Below the pieces are notes generated by a model. It was not told the origin of the DNA. It ran no database searches and was given only the letters and a program-made list of their open reading frames with translations. Below, in pieces: positions 8,532-17,680 of a stretch of 64,000 nucleotides of DNA. This stretch comes from Prevotella sp. (GTDB lineage Bacteria; Bacteroidota; Bacteroidia; Bacteroidales; Bacteroidaceae): the NCBI GenBank assembly GCA_017524385.1, contig JAFWSS010000034.1, positions 1-64,000 on the forward strand. Reading direction: 5' to 3'. The translations under genes were made by a program, and so were the position numbers. Each line of letters begins with the position of its first letter. Within the stretch, counting starts at the first letter, position 1.

Positions 8532-10976
8532 ATGAGGTTTTTGTCTTGGCCTTTCAAGATTATGAAAAAGGTGCTCAGATGGTATGTGCACCTATTCAAA
8601 GGACGTCGATGGTATGTAAAAATCCTATCGACCATTGTTTCGTTCATCGTATTCACGCTGGTCTATTTCGGCATGGTAGACATCAATTTCCTAGGATTGT
8701 TTGGGAAATCCCCCGGATTCTACGAAATACTCCATCCACCAACGAGTGTTGCCTCCGAGGTTTTCAGCAACGATGGCAAGTTGATAGGCAAATTCTTCAA
8801 TGAGAACCGCAGTCCTGTGGAATACAAGGATGTCGCCCCTATTTTCTGGGACGCCCTTGTTGACACAGAGGATGAGCGTTTTTACAGCCACCGCGGCATC
8901 GATTTCGCAGGTGTCTTGGGGGCTGTCAAGGATGCCTTGGTCAGGCGTGACGCTCGCGGAGCCTCAACCCTCACCCAGCAGTTGGCCAAGAACATGTTCC
9001 GCATGCGTTCCCAGACATCCACAGGATTGCTTGGCAACCTGCCGGGCTTGCGCATGCTGATTGTGAAGAGCAAGGAATGGATATTGGCAACAAAGATAGA
9101 GTTGGTTTATGACAAGCAGGAAATCTTGACAATGTATGCCAACACCGTTGATTTCGGCAGCAATTGTTATGGCATAAAGACCGCCAGCAAGACCTATTTC
9201 AACACCACCCCCTCCGAATTGACCACAGACCAAGCAGCTGTGTTGGTGGGTATTCTCAAAGCCACCTCCTTCTACAATCCTCTTATCAACCCCGACAACA
9301 GCCATCAACGTCGCAACGTCGTTTTATCCCTGATGGTGAAAAACAATCATCTCTCACAGAGTGAATACGACCGCTTGGCTCCTGTTCGCACTCCACTCAA
9401 TTTCCATTCCGATGCCGGTACGCAAGGGCAGAACGCATACTTCAAGGATGCCGTCGAGGCCAGTCTTGCCAAATGGTGCCATGACACGGGATACGACCTC
9501 TACACATCCGGTTTGAAAATATACACCACTCTTGACACAGACTTGCAGTCTTATGCAGAAAAGGCGGTATTGAGCCAGATGCGTACGTTGCAAGTCAGTT
9601 TCAACAAAGATTGGGCAGGACAGGAGCCTTGGAGAGACGACGACGGCAAGGTCATTCCCAATTTCGTACAGAAACTGGCCAAGAAACGTCCAGAATACGC
9701 CCAATTGAAACAGCAGTATGATGGCAATGTAGATTCCATCGACCACTATATGAACCTGCCTCACAAGGTGACCCTATTTGATTATAACAAGGGAACTTAT
9801 GAGGCAGAAATGAGCACTCTCGACTCCTTGCGCACGATGTTGCGCTACCTTCATGCAGGGATGGTTGTGATGGAGCCTCAAACGGGTCACGTCGTGGCAT
9901 GGGTTGGTGACGTGGACTACAACACCTGGCAATACGACAAGGTCTCAGCCATGAGACAGCCAGGATCGACCTTCAAGCTTTTTGTTTATACAGAAGCAAT
10001 GAACCAAGGTTTGGCCCCTTGCGACAAGCGACGAGACGAAGCCGTGAATGTTCCCATATATGACTCGGAGACCCATTCAGAGTCAGTGTGGTCGCCCACC
10101 AATTCAAGCAAACGTTTCTCGGGTGACTCGTTGTTGCTGAAAAGAGCGTTCGCCACCAGCATCAACTCCGTTGCCGTCAGGCTTGGTGTCGAGATGGGTG
10201 TGAAAAACGTCATCAAGACTGCTCATGAGATGGGTATCAAAAGTGAACTCGACCCCCACCCCTCCACCCTTCTCGGAGCCTCGGATGTCAATTTGCTTGA
10301 AATGGTCAATGCCTACTGCACGATAGCGAACAATGGCATGCGGCATGAAGCCATTTTGGTCACACGCATCCTGGACAGCGAGGACAATCTCGTGTATGAA
10401 GGTCCTGTTGACAGTCCTCGTGCCATTCCTTACAAAAGTGCATTCATGATGCAGCAGATGCTCATGTATGGCGTCGATGAGGGAACGTCGAGAGGCCTTC
10501 GTCGCTATGTAGGCAAATGGGCAGGAACAGACTTGGGAGGTAAGACAGGCACGTCGAACAATGCAGCAGACGGTTGGTTCATAGCGGTCACCCCCAAATT
10601 GGTTTGTGGAGCATGGGTGGGTGGAGAATACCGCCAAATCCATTTCCGTAGTGGAAGGTTGGGGCAAGGTGCTTCCACTGCATTACCCATCTGCGGAAAA
10701 TTCCTTGAATCGGTGTTCATCGACCCTATGTATGACAAATACCATGGTCGATTCGAAGTGCCAGCAGGCGAGGATATCAATCTCGACCTTTTTGCTTGCG
10801 AACCGAAACGTCCAGCAGTCGCCAAGCCTGTTGTCAACGACAGCTTGTATGTAGAAGACACCAACGACGAAATGGACGAAGAGAAAGAACCGACCGACGA
10901 GGAAGACAACAGCAATGGCCGGGAAACAGAAATCTTTGTCCCGGAAAAAGAGGAAGAATTCTTGTTCCAAAACTAA
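8532..10976 (+). CDS. mrcA: Penicillin-binding protein 1A (glycosyltransferase/transpeptidase)
   Basis: 814 residues. A cytoplasmic basic N-terminus and one membrane helix (about 30-50) precede a GT51 glycosyltransferase domain (about 75-260) with EDERFYSHRGID and ASTLTQQLAKN. A linker precedes the transpeptidase domain with the SxxK motif in PGSTFKLF (about 480), SxN in SINSVA and KTGTS (about 670). The enzyme polymerises and cross-links peptidoglycan. The C-terminal 45 residues are strongly acidic (D/E-rich) and their DNA overlaps the next gene by 62 nt. Confidence 0.95.
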   Translation: MRFLSWPFKIMKKVLRWYVHLFKGRRWYVKILSTIVSFIVFTLVYFGMVDINFLGLFGKSPGFYEILHPPTSVASEVFSNDGKLIGKFFNENRSPVEYKDVAPIFWDALVDTEDERFYSHRGIDFAGVLGAVKDALVRRDARGASTLTQQLAKNMFRMRSQTSTGLLGNLPGLRMLIVKSKEWILATKIELVYDKQEILTMYANTVDFGSNCYGIKTASKTYFNTTPSELTTDQAAVLVGILKATSFYNPLINPDNSHQRRNVVLSLMVKNNHLSQSEYDRLAPVRTPLNFHSDAGTQGQNAYFKDAVEASLAKWCHDTGYDLYTSGLKIYTTLDTDLQSYAEKAVLSQMRTLQVSFNKDWAGQEPWRDDDGKVIPNFVQKLAKKRPEYAQLKQQYDGNVDSIDHYMNLPHKVTLFDYNKGTYEAEMSTLDSLRTMLRYLHAGMVVMEPQTGHVVAWVGDVDYNTWQYDKVSAMRQPGSTFKLFVYTEAMNQGLAPCDKRRDEAVNVPIYDSETHSESVWSPTNSSKRFSGDSLLLKRAFATSINSVAVRLGVEMGVKNVIKTAHEMGIKSELDPHPSTLLGASDVNLLEMVNAYCTIANNGMRHEAILVTRILDSEDNLVYEGPVDSPRAIPYKSAFMMQQMLMYGVDEGTSRGLRRYVGKWAGTDLGGKTGTSNNAADGWFIAVTPKLVCGAWVGGEYRQIHFRSGRLGQGASTALPICGKFLESVFIDPMYDKYHGRFEVPAGEDINLDLFACEPKRPAVAKPVVNDSLYVEDTNDEMDEEKEPTDEEDNSNGRETEIFVPEKEEEFLFQN

Positions 10977-12735
10977 AGGCAACTTGGAAACGCGCATCAC
11001 CATAGACAACGAAAATCCGGAATTTGGCAAGGCACTTCAAATAGTCCAATACACCAACCAAAGCCTCTTTCTTACAGGCAAAGCCGGCACGGGAAAGTCC
11101 ACTTTCCTCAGGCATGTCTGCGCCACTACGAAAAAGAAGCATGTGGTGCTCGCTCCTACGGGTATCGCCGCCATCAACGTGGGTGGCAGCACGTTGCATA
11201 GTTTCTTCAAGATTCCATTCCATCCCTTGCTTCCCAACGACAGCCGTTTCTCGGAGCGCAACATACGAGAGACATTGAAATACACGGGCATCAAGCGCAA
11301 AATCATCCGTGACGTGGAACTAGTGATCATCGATGAAATCAGCATGGTCAGGGCCGACATCATCGATTTCATCGACAAGGTGCTGCGTGTCTATACGCGA
11401 AACCGCTACGTCCCATTCGGTGGAAAGCAGATGCTTTTCGTGGGCGACATCTTCCAACTCGAACCCGTCGTTCGTGATGAGGACAGACAATTGTTGCGTC
11501 CCTTCTACCCCTCGCAGTTCTTTTTCGACGCACATGTGTTCAGGGAATTCCAACTGGTAAGCATAGAACTCACCAAGGTCTATAGACAGAACGACCCATC
11601 TTTCATCAGCCTGCTCGACCACATACGCACCAACAGCATCACCCAAAGCGAACTATCACAATTGAATTGCCACGTAGGGCAGCAGGTCAACCATGAAGGG
11701 GAGTTATCCATCACGCTTTCCACCCGCCGTGACACCGTGGATTTCATCAACGAGCAACAACTTGCGAAATTGCCTGGCGAAGAGACTTGCCTGCATGGTG
11801 AAGTCGAAGGCGATTTTCCCACCAGCAACCTCCCTACGTTGATGGAACTTTATGTAAAGGTTGGTGCCCAAGTCATTTTCTTGAAAAACGACTTCGAGCA
11901 TCGATGGGTAAATGGCACTTTGGGCACCATCACCGCCATTGACACTGATGAAGAAGACGAGGAGATACTCACCGTGCTTTGTGACAATGGCGAAGAGTAT
12001 GAGGTTACTCGCGACTATTGGAGCAACATGCGCTACACCTATAACGAAAAGGAAGAGAAAATAGAAGAGGAGGAAATCGGACGTTTCATCCAATTCCCCC
12101 TCCGTCTGGCATGGGCCATCACTGTGCATAAAAGCCAGGGTATGACCTTCAACCATGTCAACATCGACTTGTCGGGAGGTGCTTTTGCCGGAGGTCAAAC
12201 CTATGTGGCATTGTCGCGATGCAGGTCCATGAATGGCATCAGCCTGGCAGAGCCCGTCCGAATGAGCGACATCTTCGTGCGTTCCGAGGTGGTACGCTTT
12301 TCACGAAATTACAACAACGAGCGTCTCGTCAATGCAGCCCTCGAGTCGTCACAGGCCGACAAAGAATACCATGACGCAGTCGTCGCCTTAGCCGATGGCG
12401 ACGCCGAAGGCTTCATGACCAACTTCTTCAAGGCCATTCACCATAGATATGACATAGAGAAGCCCCGTGAGCAACGATTCATCCGTCGCAAACTCAACCA
12501 ATTATTGGCCTTGCAAAAAGAAAATGAACGGCTTTTGGAGGAACGCGCCAAGCAGCAGGCGTTTCTGAGGAAATTGGCTGCCGAATACACCCTCATGGGC
12601 AAGGATTGTGAAAGAGAGGGCATGCCAGAGGCAGCCATATCCAACTATCGCAAGGCGCTAGAACTCTCGCCAGACTCCAAAGAACCTCTCCGCCGACTCA
12701 AAAGATTGGAGAAGGGGGAAAAAACAACAAAATAA
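10915..12735 (+). CDS. Pif1/RecD-like superfamily 1 helicase with C-terminal repeat-like tail
   Basis: 606 residues from the ATG at 10915. Walker [14 protein letters not shown] is near residue 50, Walker [10 protein letters not shown] near 140, then GDIFQLEPV, the YRQ motif, and the C-terminal UvrD/RecD-type [21 protein letters not shown] and TYVALSRC motifs. The last 110 residues look like a coiled coil plus a TPR-like repeat ([20 protein letters not shown]). It probably unwinds DNA in replication or repair. The first 22 residues, rich in Lys/Arg, are the alternative reading of the PBP1A acidic tail, so the true start may be a TTG just after the mrcA stop (near 10984). Confidence 0.85.
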   Translation: MAGKQKSLSRKKRKNSCSKTKGNLETRITIDNENPEFGKALQIVQYTNQSLFLTGKAGTGKSTFLRHVCATTKKKHVVLAPTGIAAINVGGSTLHSFFKIPFHPLLPNDSRFSERNIRETLKYTGIKRKIIRDVELVIIDEISMVRADIIDFIDKVLRVYTRNRYVPFGGKQMLFVGDIFQLEPVVRDEDRQLLRPFYPSQFFFDAHVFREFQLVSIELTKVYRQNDPSFISLLDHIRTNSITQSELSQLNCHVGQQVNHEGELSITLSTRRDTVDFINEQQLAKLPGEETCLHGEVEGDFPTSNLPTLMELYVKVGAQVIFLKNDFEHRWVNGTLGTITAIDTDEEDEEILTVLCDNGEEYEVTRDYWSNMRYTYNEKEEKIEEEEIGRFIQFPLRLAWAITVHKSQGMTFNHVNIDLSGGAFAGGQTYVALSRCRSMNGISLAEPVRMSDIFVRSEVVRFSRNYNNERLVNAALESSQADKEYHDAVVALADGDAEGFMTNFFKAIHHRYDIEKPREQRFIRRKLNQLLALQKENERLLEERAKQQAFLRKLAAEYTLMGKDCEREGMPEAAISNYRKALELSPDSKEPLRRLKRLEKGEKTTK

Positions 12736-12748
12736 AAGAACGAAGAAA

Positions 12749-13360
12749 ATGATAATCAAGACATCAGCATTCACACAGAGTAGTGCAACATTGGACCAAT
12801 GCCCTCGTGACACCAAGCCAGAATACGCCTTCATCGGACGTTCCAATGTGGGGAAGTCAAGCCTCATCAACATGCTCTGCAACCACAAGGGTTTGGCCAA
12901 GACCTCTTCCACCCCAGGCAAGACGCTGCTCATCAACCATTTCATCATCAACAACGAATGGTATCTTGTGGACCTTCCCGGATATGGTTTCGCCAAGCAA
13001 TCAAAGAGCATGAGGCAGAAACTTCAGAACATGATCTCATCCTACATCCTCATGCGCCAGCAACTGGCCAACGTTTTCGTGCTCGTTGACATCAGGCATG
13101 ACCCTCAGAAAATCGACCTCGAATTCATTGATTGGTTGGGAAGCAGCAACATACCCTTCTCCATCGTGTTTACGAAAGCAGACAAGCTATCTTTCCAGAA
13201 GTCGAATGAAAACGTGCGCAAATATCTCGATGCATTGCTTGAGACATGGGAGGAACTACCTCCGCATTTCGTCACCAGCAGCGAGAACAAAAGAGGACGT
13301 GAAGACATCCTAACCTACATAGAAAACATCACCAAGGAAATCACATCACCCACGCCTTGA
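12749..13360 (+). CDS. engB: Ribosome biogenesis GTP-binding protein EngB/YsxC
   Basis: 203 residues, the family size. GTPase motifs: G1 [10 protein letters not shown] (about 31), G3 DLPGYGFAK (about 77), G4 TKADK (about 150), G5 TSSENKRG (about 180). EngB takes part in assembly of the large ribosomal subunit. It lies 13 nt after the helicase and 3 nt before the ABC-F gene, so all are likely in one transcript. Confidence 0.95.
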   Translation: MIIKTSAFTQSSATLDQCPRDTKPEYAFIGRSNVGKSSLINMLCNHKGLAKTSSTPGKTLLINHFIINNEWYLVDLPGYGFAKQSKSMRQKLQNMISSYILMRQQLANVFVLVDIRHDPQKIDLEFIDWLGSSNIPFSIVFTKADKLSFQKSNENVRKYLDALLETWEELPPHFVTSSENKRGREDILTYIENITKEITSPTP

Positions 13361-13363
13361 CCC

Positions 13364-15130
13364 ATGAATCCATATCTTGACGTACAGAACCTCACGAAGA
13401 CATTCGGTGCGCTGACGCTCTTTGAGCACATCTCCTTCTCCATTGCGGAAGGTCAACGCATCGGCCTCGTTGCCAAGAACGGAGTGGGCAAGTCCACACT
13501 CCTCTCCATCCTAACAGGCAAGGAAGGTTATGACGAAGGTGAAATCATCTATCGTAAAGACTTGAAAGTGGGATTCTTGGAGCAGTCGCCACAATTCGAC
13601 CCCGAAGAGTCTGTCCTTGATGCCTGTTTCAACCATCACGGTGACGATGAAAAGGTGCTTCGTGCCAAGCAAGTGCTTACCCAACTGAAAATCAGCGACC
13701 TCACCCAACCCATGGGTCAACTGAGCGGTGGTCAGCAGAAACGAGTAGCGCTAGCCAATGTATTGCTCACCGACCCAGACCTTCTCATCCTCGATGAACC
13801 AACCAACCATCTCGACCTTGACATGATAGAATGGTTGGAAAGTTATCTATCAAGGGGCAGGAGAACGTTGTTGATGGTCACCCACGACCGTTTCTTTCTC
13901 GACCGTGTATGCGACATGATCATCGAACTGGATAATCATTCACTCTACACCTATCGAGGCAATTATGCCTATTATTTGGAAAAGCGTCAGCACCGCCTTG
14001 AAGTGGCACGTGCCGAGATCACGCGCGCGAACAATCTTTACCGCCGTGAATTGGAATGGATGCGCCGCCAGCCTCAGGCAAGGGGTCACAAGGCAAAATA
14101 CCGTGAAGACGCCTTCTATGAACTGGAACGAAAGGCTAAGCAACGCATCGAAGAGCGTCAGATGCGCCTGAAATCCACCAATGTATATATCGGCAGCAAG
14201 ATTTTCGAGTGCCAATATGTGTCGAAGTCATGGGGCGACAAGGTGATGCTCAAGGACTTCTACTACAATTTCGCACGCTTCGAGAAAATGGGCATAGTGG
14301 GAAGCAACGGGGCGGGTAAGTCCACCTTCCTCAAACTCCTCTTAGGGTATGAACCCGTTGATTCAGGTCGTTTCGACATCGGTGAGACAGTACGTTTCGG
14401 ATATTTCTCACAAGAAGGTTTGCAGTTTGACGAGCAACAAAAAGTGCTTGACGTGGTGCGTGACATAGCCGACTACATCGACCTAGGCGGCGGTCGCCAT
14501 TTCACCGCTTCCCAGTTCTTGCAGCATTTCCAATTCACTCCTGAGCAGCAATACAACTATGTCTACAAACTCAGCGGTGGTGAGCGAAGGAAACTGTATC
14601 TTTGCACAGTATTGATGCGCAACCCCAATTTCCTGGTACTTGACGAGCCCACCAACGACCTGGACATCCAAACACTCCAGATTTTGGAAGAATACTTGTC
14701 AGACTTTCCCGGGTGTGTCATCGTGGTGAGCCACGACCGTTATTTCATGGACAAGGTAGTTGACCACCTGTTGGTGTTCAAAGGTGATGGCGTCATCAAG
14801 GATTTCCCCGGCAACTATACTCAATATCGAGAATGGTGCAGCCTAAGTGAGAAAGAGGAGTCATCGGACGTGAAAGTTGACAAACGCGTGAAACGAGAGT
14901 ACCATAACACCGAGAAGCGCAAGATGAGTTACAAGGAGAAGATGGAATACGCCCGTTTGGAACGTGAAATTGCCATTTTGGAAGAGGAAAAGCGCAACAT
15001 AGAAGCCATGCTTTGCGGAGGAACCAGCGATGTGGAAACCATCACAAAGATGAGCAAGCGCCTCCCTCTTCTCAACGAAGAACTTGACGAGAAGAGCATG
15101 AGGTGGTTGGAGTTGAGCGAATTGGAATGA
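13364..15130 (+). CDS. ABC-F family ATP-binding protein (Uup-like)
   Basis: 588 residues with two ABC domains and no membrane segments. First domain: AKNGVGKSTLL, LSGGQQKR, LLILDEPTNHLD. Second domain: GSNGAGKSTFL, LSGGERRK, FLVLDEPTNDLD. Between them is a helical linker rich in Arg/Glu, and at the C-terminus (about 510-588) a predicted coiled coil as in Uup. ABC-F proteins act on the ribosome or on DNA structures; which one applies is not decidable here. Its TGA ends exactly one base before the stop codon of the convergent SGNH gene. Confidence 0.9.
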   Translation: MNPYLDVQNLTKTFGALTLFEHISFSIAEGQRIGLVAKNGVGKSTLLSILTGKEGYDEGEIIYRKDLKVGFLEQSPQFDPEESVLDACFNHHGDDEKVLRAKQVLTQLKISDLTQPMGQLSGGQQKRVALANVLLTDPDLLILDEPTNHLDLDMIEWLESYLSRGRRTLLMVTHDRFFLDRVCDMIIELDNHSLYTYRGNYAYYLEKRQHRLEVARAEITRANNLYRRELEWMRRQPQARGHKAKYREDAFYELERKAKQRIEERQMRLKSTNVYIGSKIFECQYVSKSWGDKVMLKDFYYNFARFEKMGIVGSNGAGKSTFLKLLLGYEPVDSGRFDIGETVRFGYFSQEGLQFDEQQKVLDVVRDIADYIDLGGGRHFTASQFLQHFQFTPEQQYNYVYKLSGGERRKLYLCTVLMRNPNFLVLDEPTNDLDIQTLQILEEYLSDFPGCVIVVSHDRYFMDKVVDHLLVFKGDGVIKDFPGNYTQYREWCSLSEKEESSDVKVDKRVKREYHNTEKRKMSYKEKMEYARLEREIAILEEEKRNIEAMLCGGTSDVETITKMSKRLPLLNEELDEKSMRWLELSELE

Positions 15131-15802
15131 TTACTTCATTGCTTCCAACACTTGATTTGCAATGGCTTGCATCCCATTCTTGGAGGGGTGGCCGTTGATT
15201 TTGTGGATGTCGTGAAGCGAGATGCACTTCACGTCATAATGCTTGCAGATGACCTTGCATGACTCAGTAATGTCATCCCTTAATTCAGAATTGAGGATGA
15301 AATAAACCTTCACATTAGGATACCTGCATGTGACGTGGTGCAGCATATATGCCATGGCCGGCCTGAAGGTGTAGAAATCTCCCCTTTTCCAATCCTTGTA
15401 TTTGTATTCGCCTACCGGTTCTCCCGCCCAACTGTCATTGGTAGCCCCGAAGATGAGGATGATGTCAGGATTGCCAATGTTGTCCATCCTGGTGAGGAAA
15501 GAGCGGTCGGCATAGTCGTTTCCATCATATCCAAGGTATCCGATGGTGCTTCCACTATATGAATTGTTGACACAAATGCGGTACCCACCTTGTTTGGCAA
15601 CGAGCCACCACCAAGTTTGTGTCACGTCGTCCACGTCGGTCCTATTTCCACTTTCTTCATAATACCACATCTCGTTTGTTGAAGGTGTCACATACCCTTC
15701 GAATGTGGAATAAGAGTCACCCAACACCGAGATGGATGGGCATTGTGCACAAGCGCTTGTTGTGTAGATTGCAAGGAGCGCGATGATGAAAGAATGTCTC
15801 AT
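15131..15802 (-). CDS. Secreted SGNH/GDSL-family hydrolase
   Basis: 223 residues with a signal peptide ending at ACAQ (about 20). Block I GDSYSTFEGY carries the nucleophile Ser, a Gly is in the NNSYSGST block, block III reads FGATNDSW with the Asn, and block V has Asp and His in DIHKINGHPSKNGM. SGNH enzymes are esterases, often deacetylases of polysaccharides. It is 31 nt downstream of dnaB on the same strand. It meets the ABC-F gene stop-to-stop with no spacer. Confidence 0.85.
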   Translation of the reverse strand: MRHSFIIALLAIYTTSACAQCPSISVLGDSYSTFEGYVTPSTNEMWYYEESGNRTDVDDVTQTWWWLVAKQGGYRICVNNSYSGSTIGYLGYDGNDYADRSFLTRMDNIGNPDIILIFGATNDSWAGEPVGEYKYKDWKRGDFYTFRPAMAYMLHHVTCRYPNVKVYFILNSELRDDITESCKVICKHYDVKCISLHDIHKINGHPSKNGMQAIANQVLEAMK

Positions 15803-15833
15803 GATTGTGAAAATTTTGGAATGGGTTTGTTTG

Positions 15834-17348
15834 TCAGAATGGAGTTTCAGGTGGTGGTGGAGGCCCTAACGGGTCAGGCAGGCTGTTCATTCTAGAGCCA
15901 ATGATTTCCCCTCCAGCTGTGGGTGGAATGTAAGAGTCTTCCGGATTGTCGAAACGTGTGTATTGTCCTCTGAAATGTAGAAGAACATCGCCGACGGCAC
16001 CTTTTCTATGTTTAGCAATGATGATTTGTGCCATCCCTCTGAGGTCGTTGCCGTTCTCGTCATGGTAAATGTGATAATATTCGGGACGATGTACGAAGAG
16101 CACCATATCGGCATCTTGCTCTATTGCTCCCGACTCTCGCAAGTCGCTGAGTTGCGGCCTTTTCCCTCCGTCGCTGTCACGTTGTTCCACCGACCTGTTA
16201 AGTTGTGACAAAGCGATGATTGGAACGTCGAGTTCCTTGGCAAGGGATTTGAGCGATCGGCTGATGGTGGATACTTCTTCTTGCCTGCTCCCGAAGCGCA
16301 TGCCACTGGCGTTCATCAGTTGAAGATAGTCGATCATGATGATTTTCACGTTTTTCTCTCTTGCCAGTCTTCTCGCTTTCGTCCTAAGTTCGAAAATGGA
16401 GAGTCCCGGTGTATCATCGAGAAAAAGCGGGACCCCCTCCAGTTTTCTGATGTTCTTGTCGAGCCTTCCCCATTCCGCGTCATCCAATTGTCCATTCATG
16501 ATTTTCTTGCTGTCAATTTCGCAAGTATTGGATATAAGGCGGTTGACCAATTGCAAGTTGGTCATTTCCAGAGAGAAGAAAGCCGTAGGTATTCTGTTGT
16601 CCACCGCAATGTTCTTGGCCAAAGAAAGAGCGAAAGAGGTTTTACCCATGGCAGGCCTTCCAGCAAGTATGATCAAGTCGCTTTTCTGCCATCCAGAAGT
16701 CATATCATCAAGTTTGGCATATCCAGTGGTGATTCCCGTCAGTCCTCCAGTGTTAGCCGCCGCCCTTTGTATGATGTCGAGGGCGTTTTTCACGATAGGA
16801 TCTATCTGGGTGTAATCCTGCCGCATATTGGTTTGTGAGATTTGGAATAGTTTCCCTTCCGCCTCTTGCATCACCAGTTCGATGTCATTGCTTTCATCAA
16901 ATGCAGCAGTTTCAATGAGACTGGCATATGAAATAAGTTCTCGTGCAAGGAATTTCTGTGCCAGTATTCTGGCATGATATTCAACGTGTGCAGAAGAAGC
17001 GACATGTGCAGTGAGGTCGTAGATATACATTTGCCCTCCGGCCTCTTCCAGAGTCCCGTCTCTTTTAAGTTGCTCTGTTACCGTAATGATGTCGACAGGG
17101 TGCTCGTTGACACTAAGTGTTTGTATGGCGGCAAACACTTTCTGATTCCGAGGTTCGTAGAAAGTTTCCGGTTTGAGGATTTCGCTGACAATAGTGAAAG
17201 CGTCTTTATCCACCATCAGTGCTCCAAGCACCAGCCTTTCTGTTTCGGCAGACTGTGGTGGCAAATGTCCCAATCCAGGGTCAAATGCAGTTGTTTTGCT
17301 GGCAGTTGGCTTTCGACTGCCATTATTGTTATTATTGTTATTGGGCAT
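15834..17348 (-). CDS. dnaB: Replicative DNA helicase DnaB
   Basis: 504 residues. The N-terminal domain (about 30-150) starts at LPPQSAETERLVLGALM. The RecA-like C-terminal domain has Walker A AGRPAMGKTSFAL, Walker B IIMIDYLQLM, the QLNRSVEQR motif and SGAIEQDADMVLF. It unwinds DNA at the replication fork. The N-terminus has an Asn run (NNNNNN) and the C-terminus a Pro-rich tail. A minus-strand promoter lies directly upstream. Confidence 0.96.
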   Translation of the reverse strand: MPNNNNNNNGSRKPTASKTTAFDPGLGHLPPQSAETERLVLGALMVDKDAFTIVSEILKPETFYEPRNQKVFAAIQTLSVNEHPVDIITVTEQLKRDGTLEEAGGQMYIYDLTAHVASSAHVEYHARILAQKFLARELISYASLIETAAFDESNDIELVMQEAEGKLFQISQTNMRQDYTQIDPIVKNALDIIQRAAANTGGLTGITTGYAKLDDMTSGWQKSDLIILAGRPAMGKTSFALSLAKNIAVDNRIPTAFFSLEMTNLQLVNRLISNTCEIDSKKIMNGQLDDAEWGRLDKNIRKLEGVPLFLDDTPGLSIFELRTKARRLAREKNVKIIMIDYLQLMNASGMRFGSRQEEVSTISRSLKSLAKELDVPIIALSQLNRSVEQRDSDGGKRPQLSDLRESGAIEQDADMVLFVHRPEYYHIYHDENGNDLRGMAQIIIAKHRKGAVGDVLLHFRGQYTRFDNPEDSYIPPTAGGEIIGSRMNSLPDPLGPPPPPETPF

Positions 17349-17376
17349 AAAATAAGTTTTGAATGATAATGGATGG

Positions 17377-17384
17377 CAAAGTTA
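17377..17384 (-). promoter_or_regulatory. -7 element of dnaB promoter
   Basis: The complement reads TAACTTTG (TAnnTTTG) 29 nt upstream of the dnaB ATG. The leader would be about 25 nt. Confidence 0.55.
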
Positions 17385-17624
17385 CGAAAAAACGAGCGGA
17401 GAGCAAAAAGAACTGTTCTTTTTTTCTATCCCGAAAAGATATGGTCAGCAGTAGACGTTCTGCAAATATCACTATGGCATATAAATAGCGTACAATTATT
17501 CATGAATATTTGCTCATGCACATGGCAATCAAGGGGAATTAAAAAAGAGTTTAAGAAAACAAGCAAGAGTCGGAAGATGCCATTTCACCAGCGAATAAAA
17601 GTTTGGATGACAGAGTGACTTATG
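17385..17624. other. Intergenic stretch without a supported gene
   Basis: The 330-base gap between dnaB and the EF-G paralogue holds the dnaB promoter at one end and the EF-G terminator at the other. The middle has no reading frame with protein-like composition and no RNA I recognise. Confidence 0.5.
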
Positions 17625-17653
17625 AAAAAGGGCGTGTCAACCACGACACGCCC
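17625..17653 (-). terminator. Rho-independent terminator of the EF-G paralogue
   Basis: GGGCGTGTC (17630-17638) pairs with GACACGCCC (17645-17653) over a 6-nt loop. Read on the minus strand the stem is followed by five T residues (complement of 17625-17629). It lies 28 nt after the stop codon at 17681. Confidence 0.85.
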
Positions 17654-17680
17654 CATATAAATAAATAAGGTGTAGCAAGA

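Noticed and set aside
17373..17618. 81-codon frame between dnaB and the EF-G paralogue
   Set aside because: It overlaps the dnaB promoter, has low-complexity Lys/Ser content and no conserved motif.
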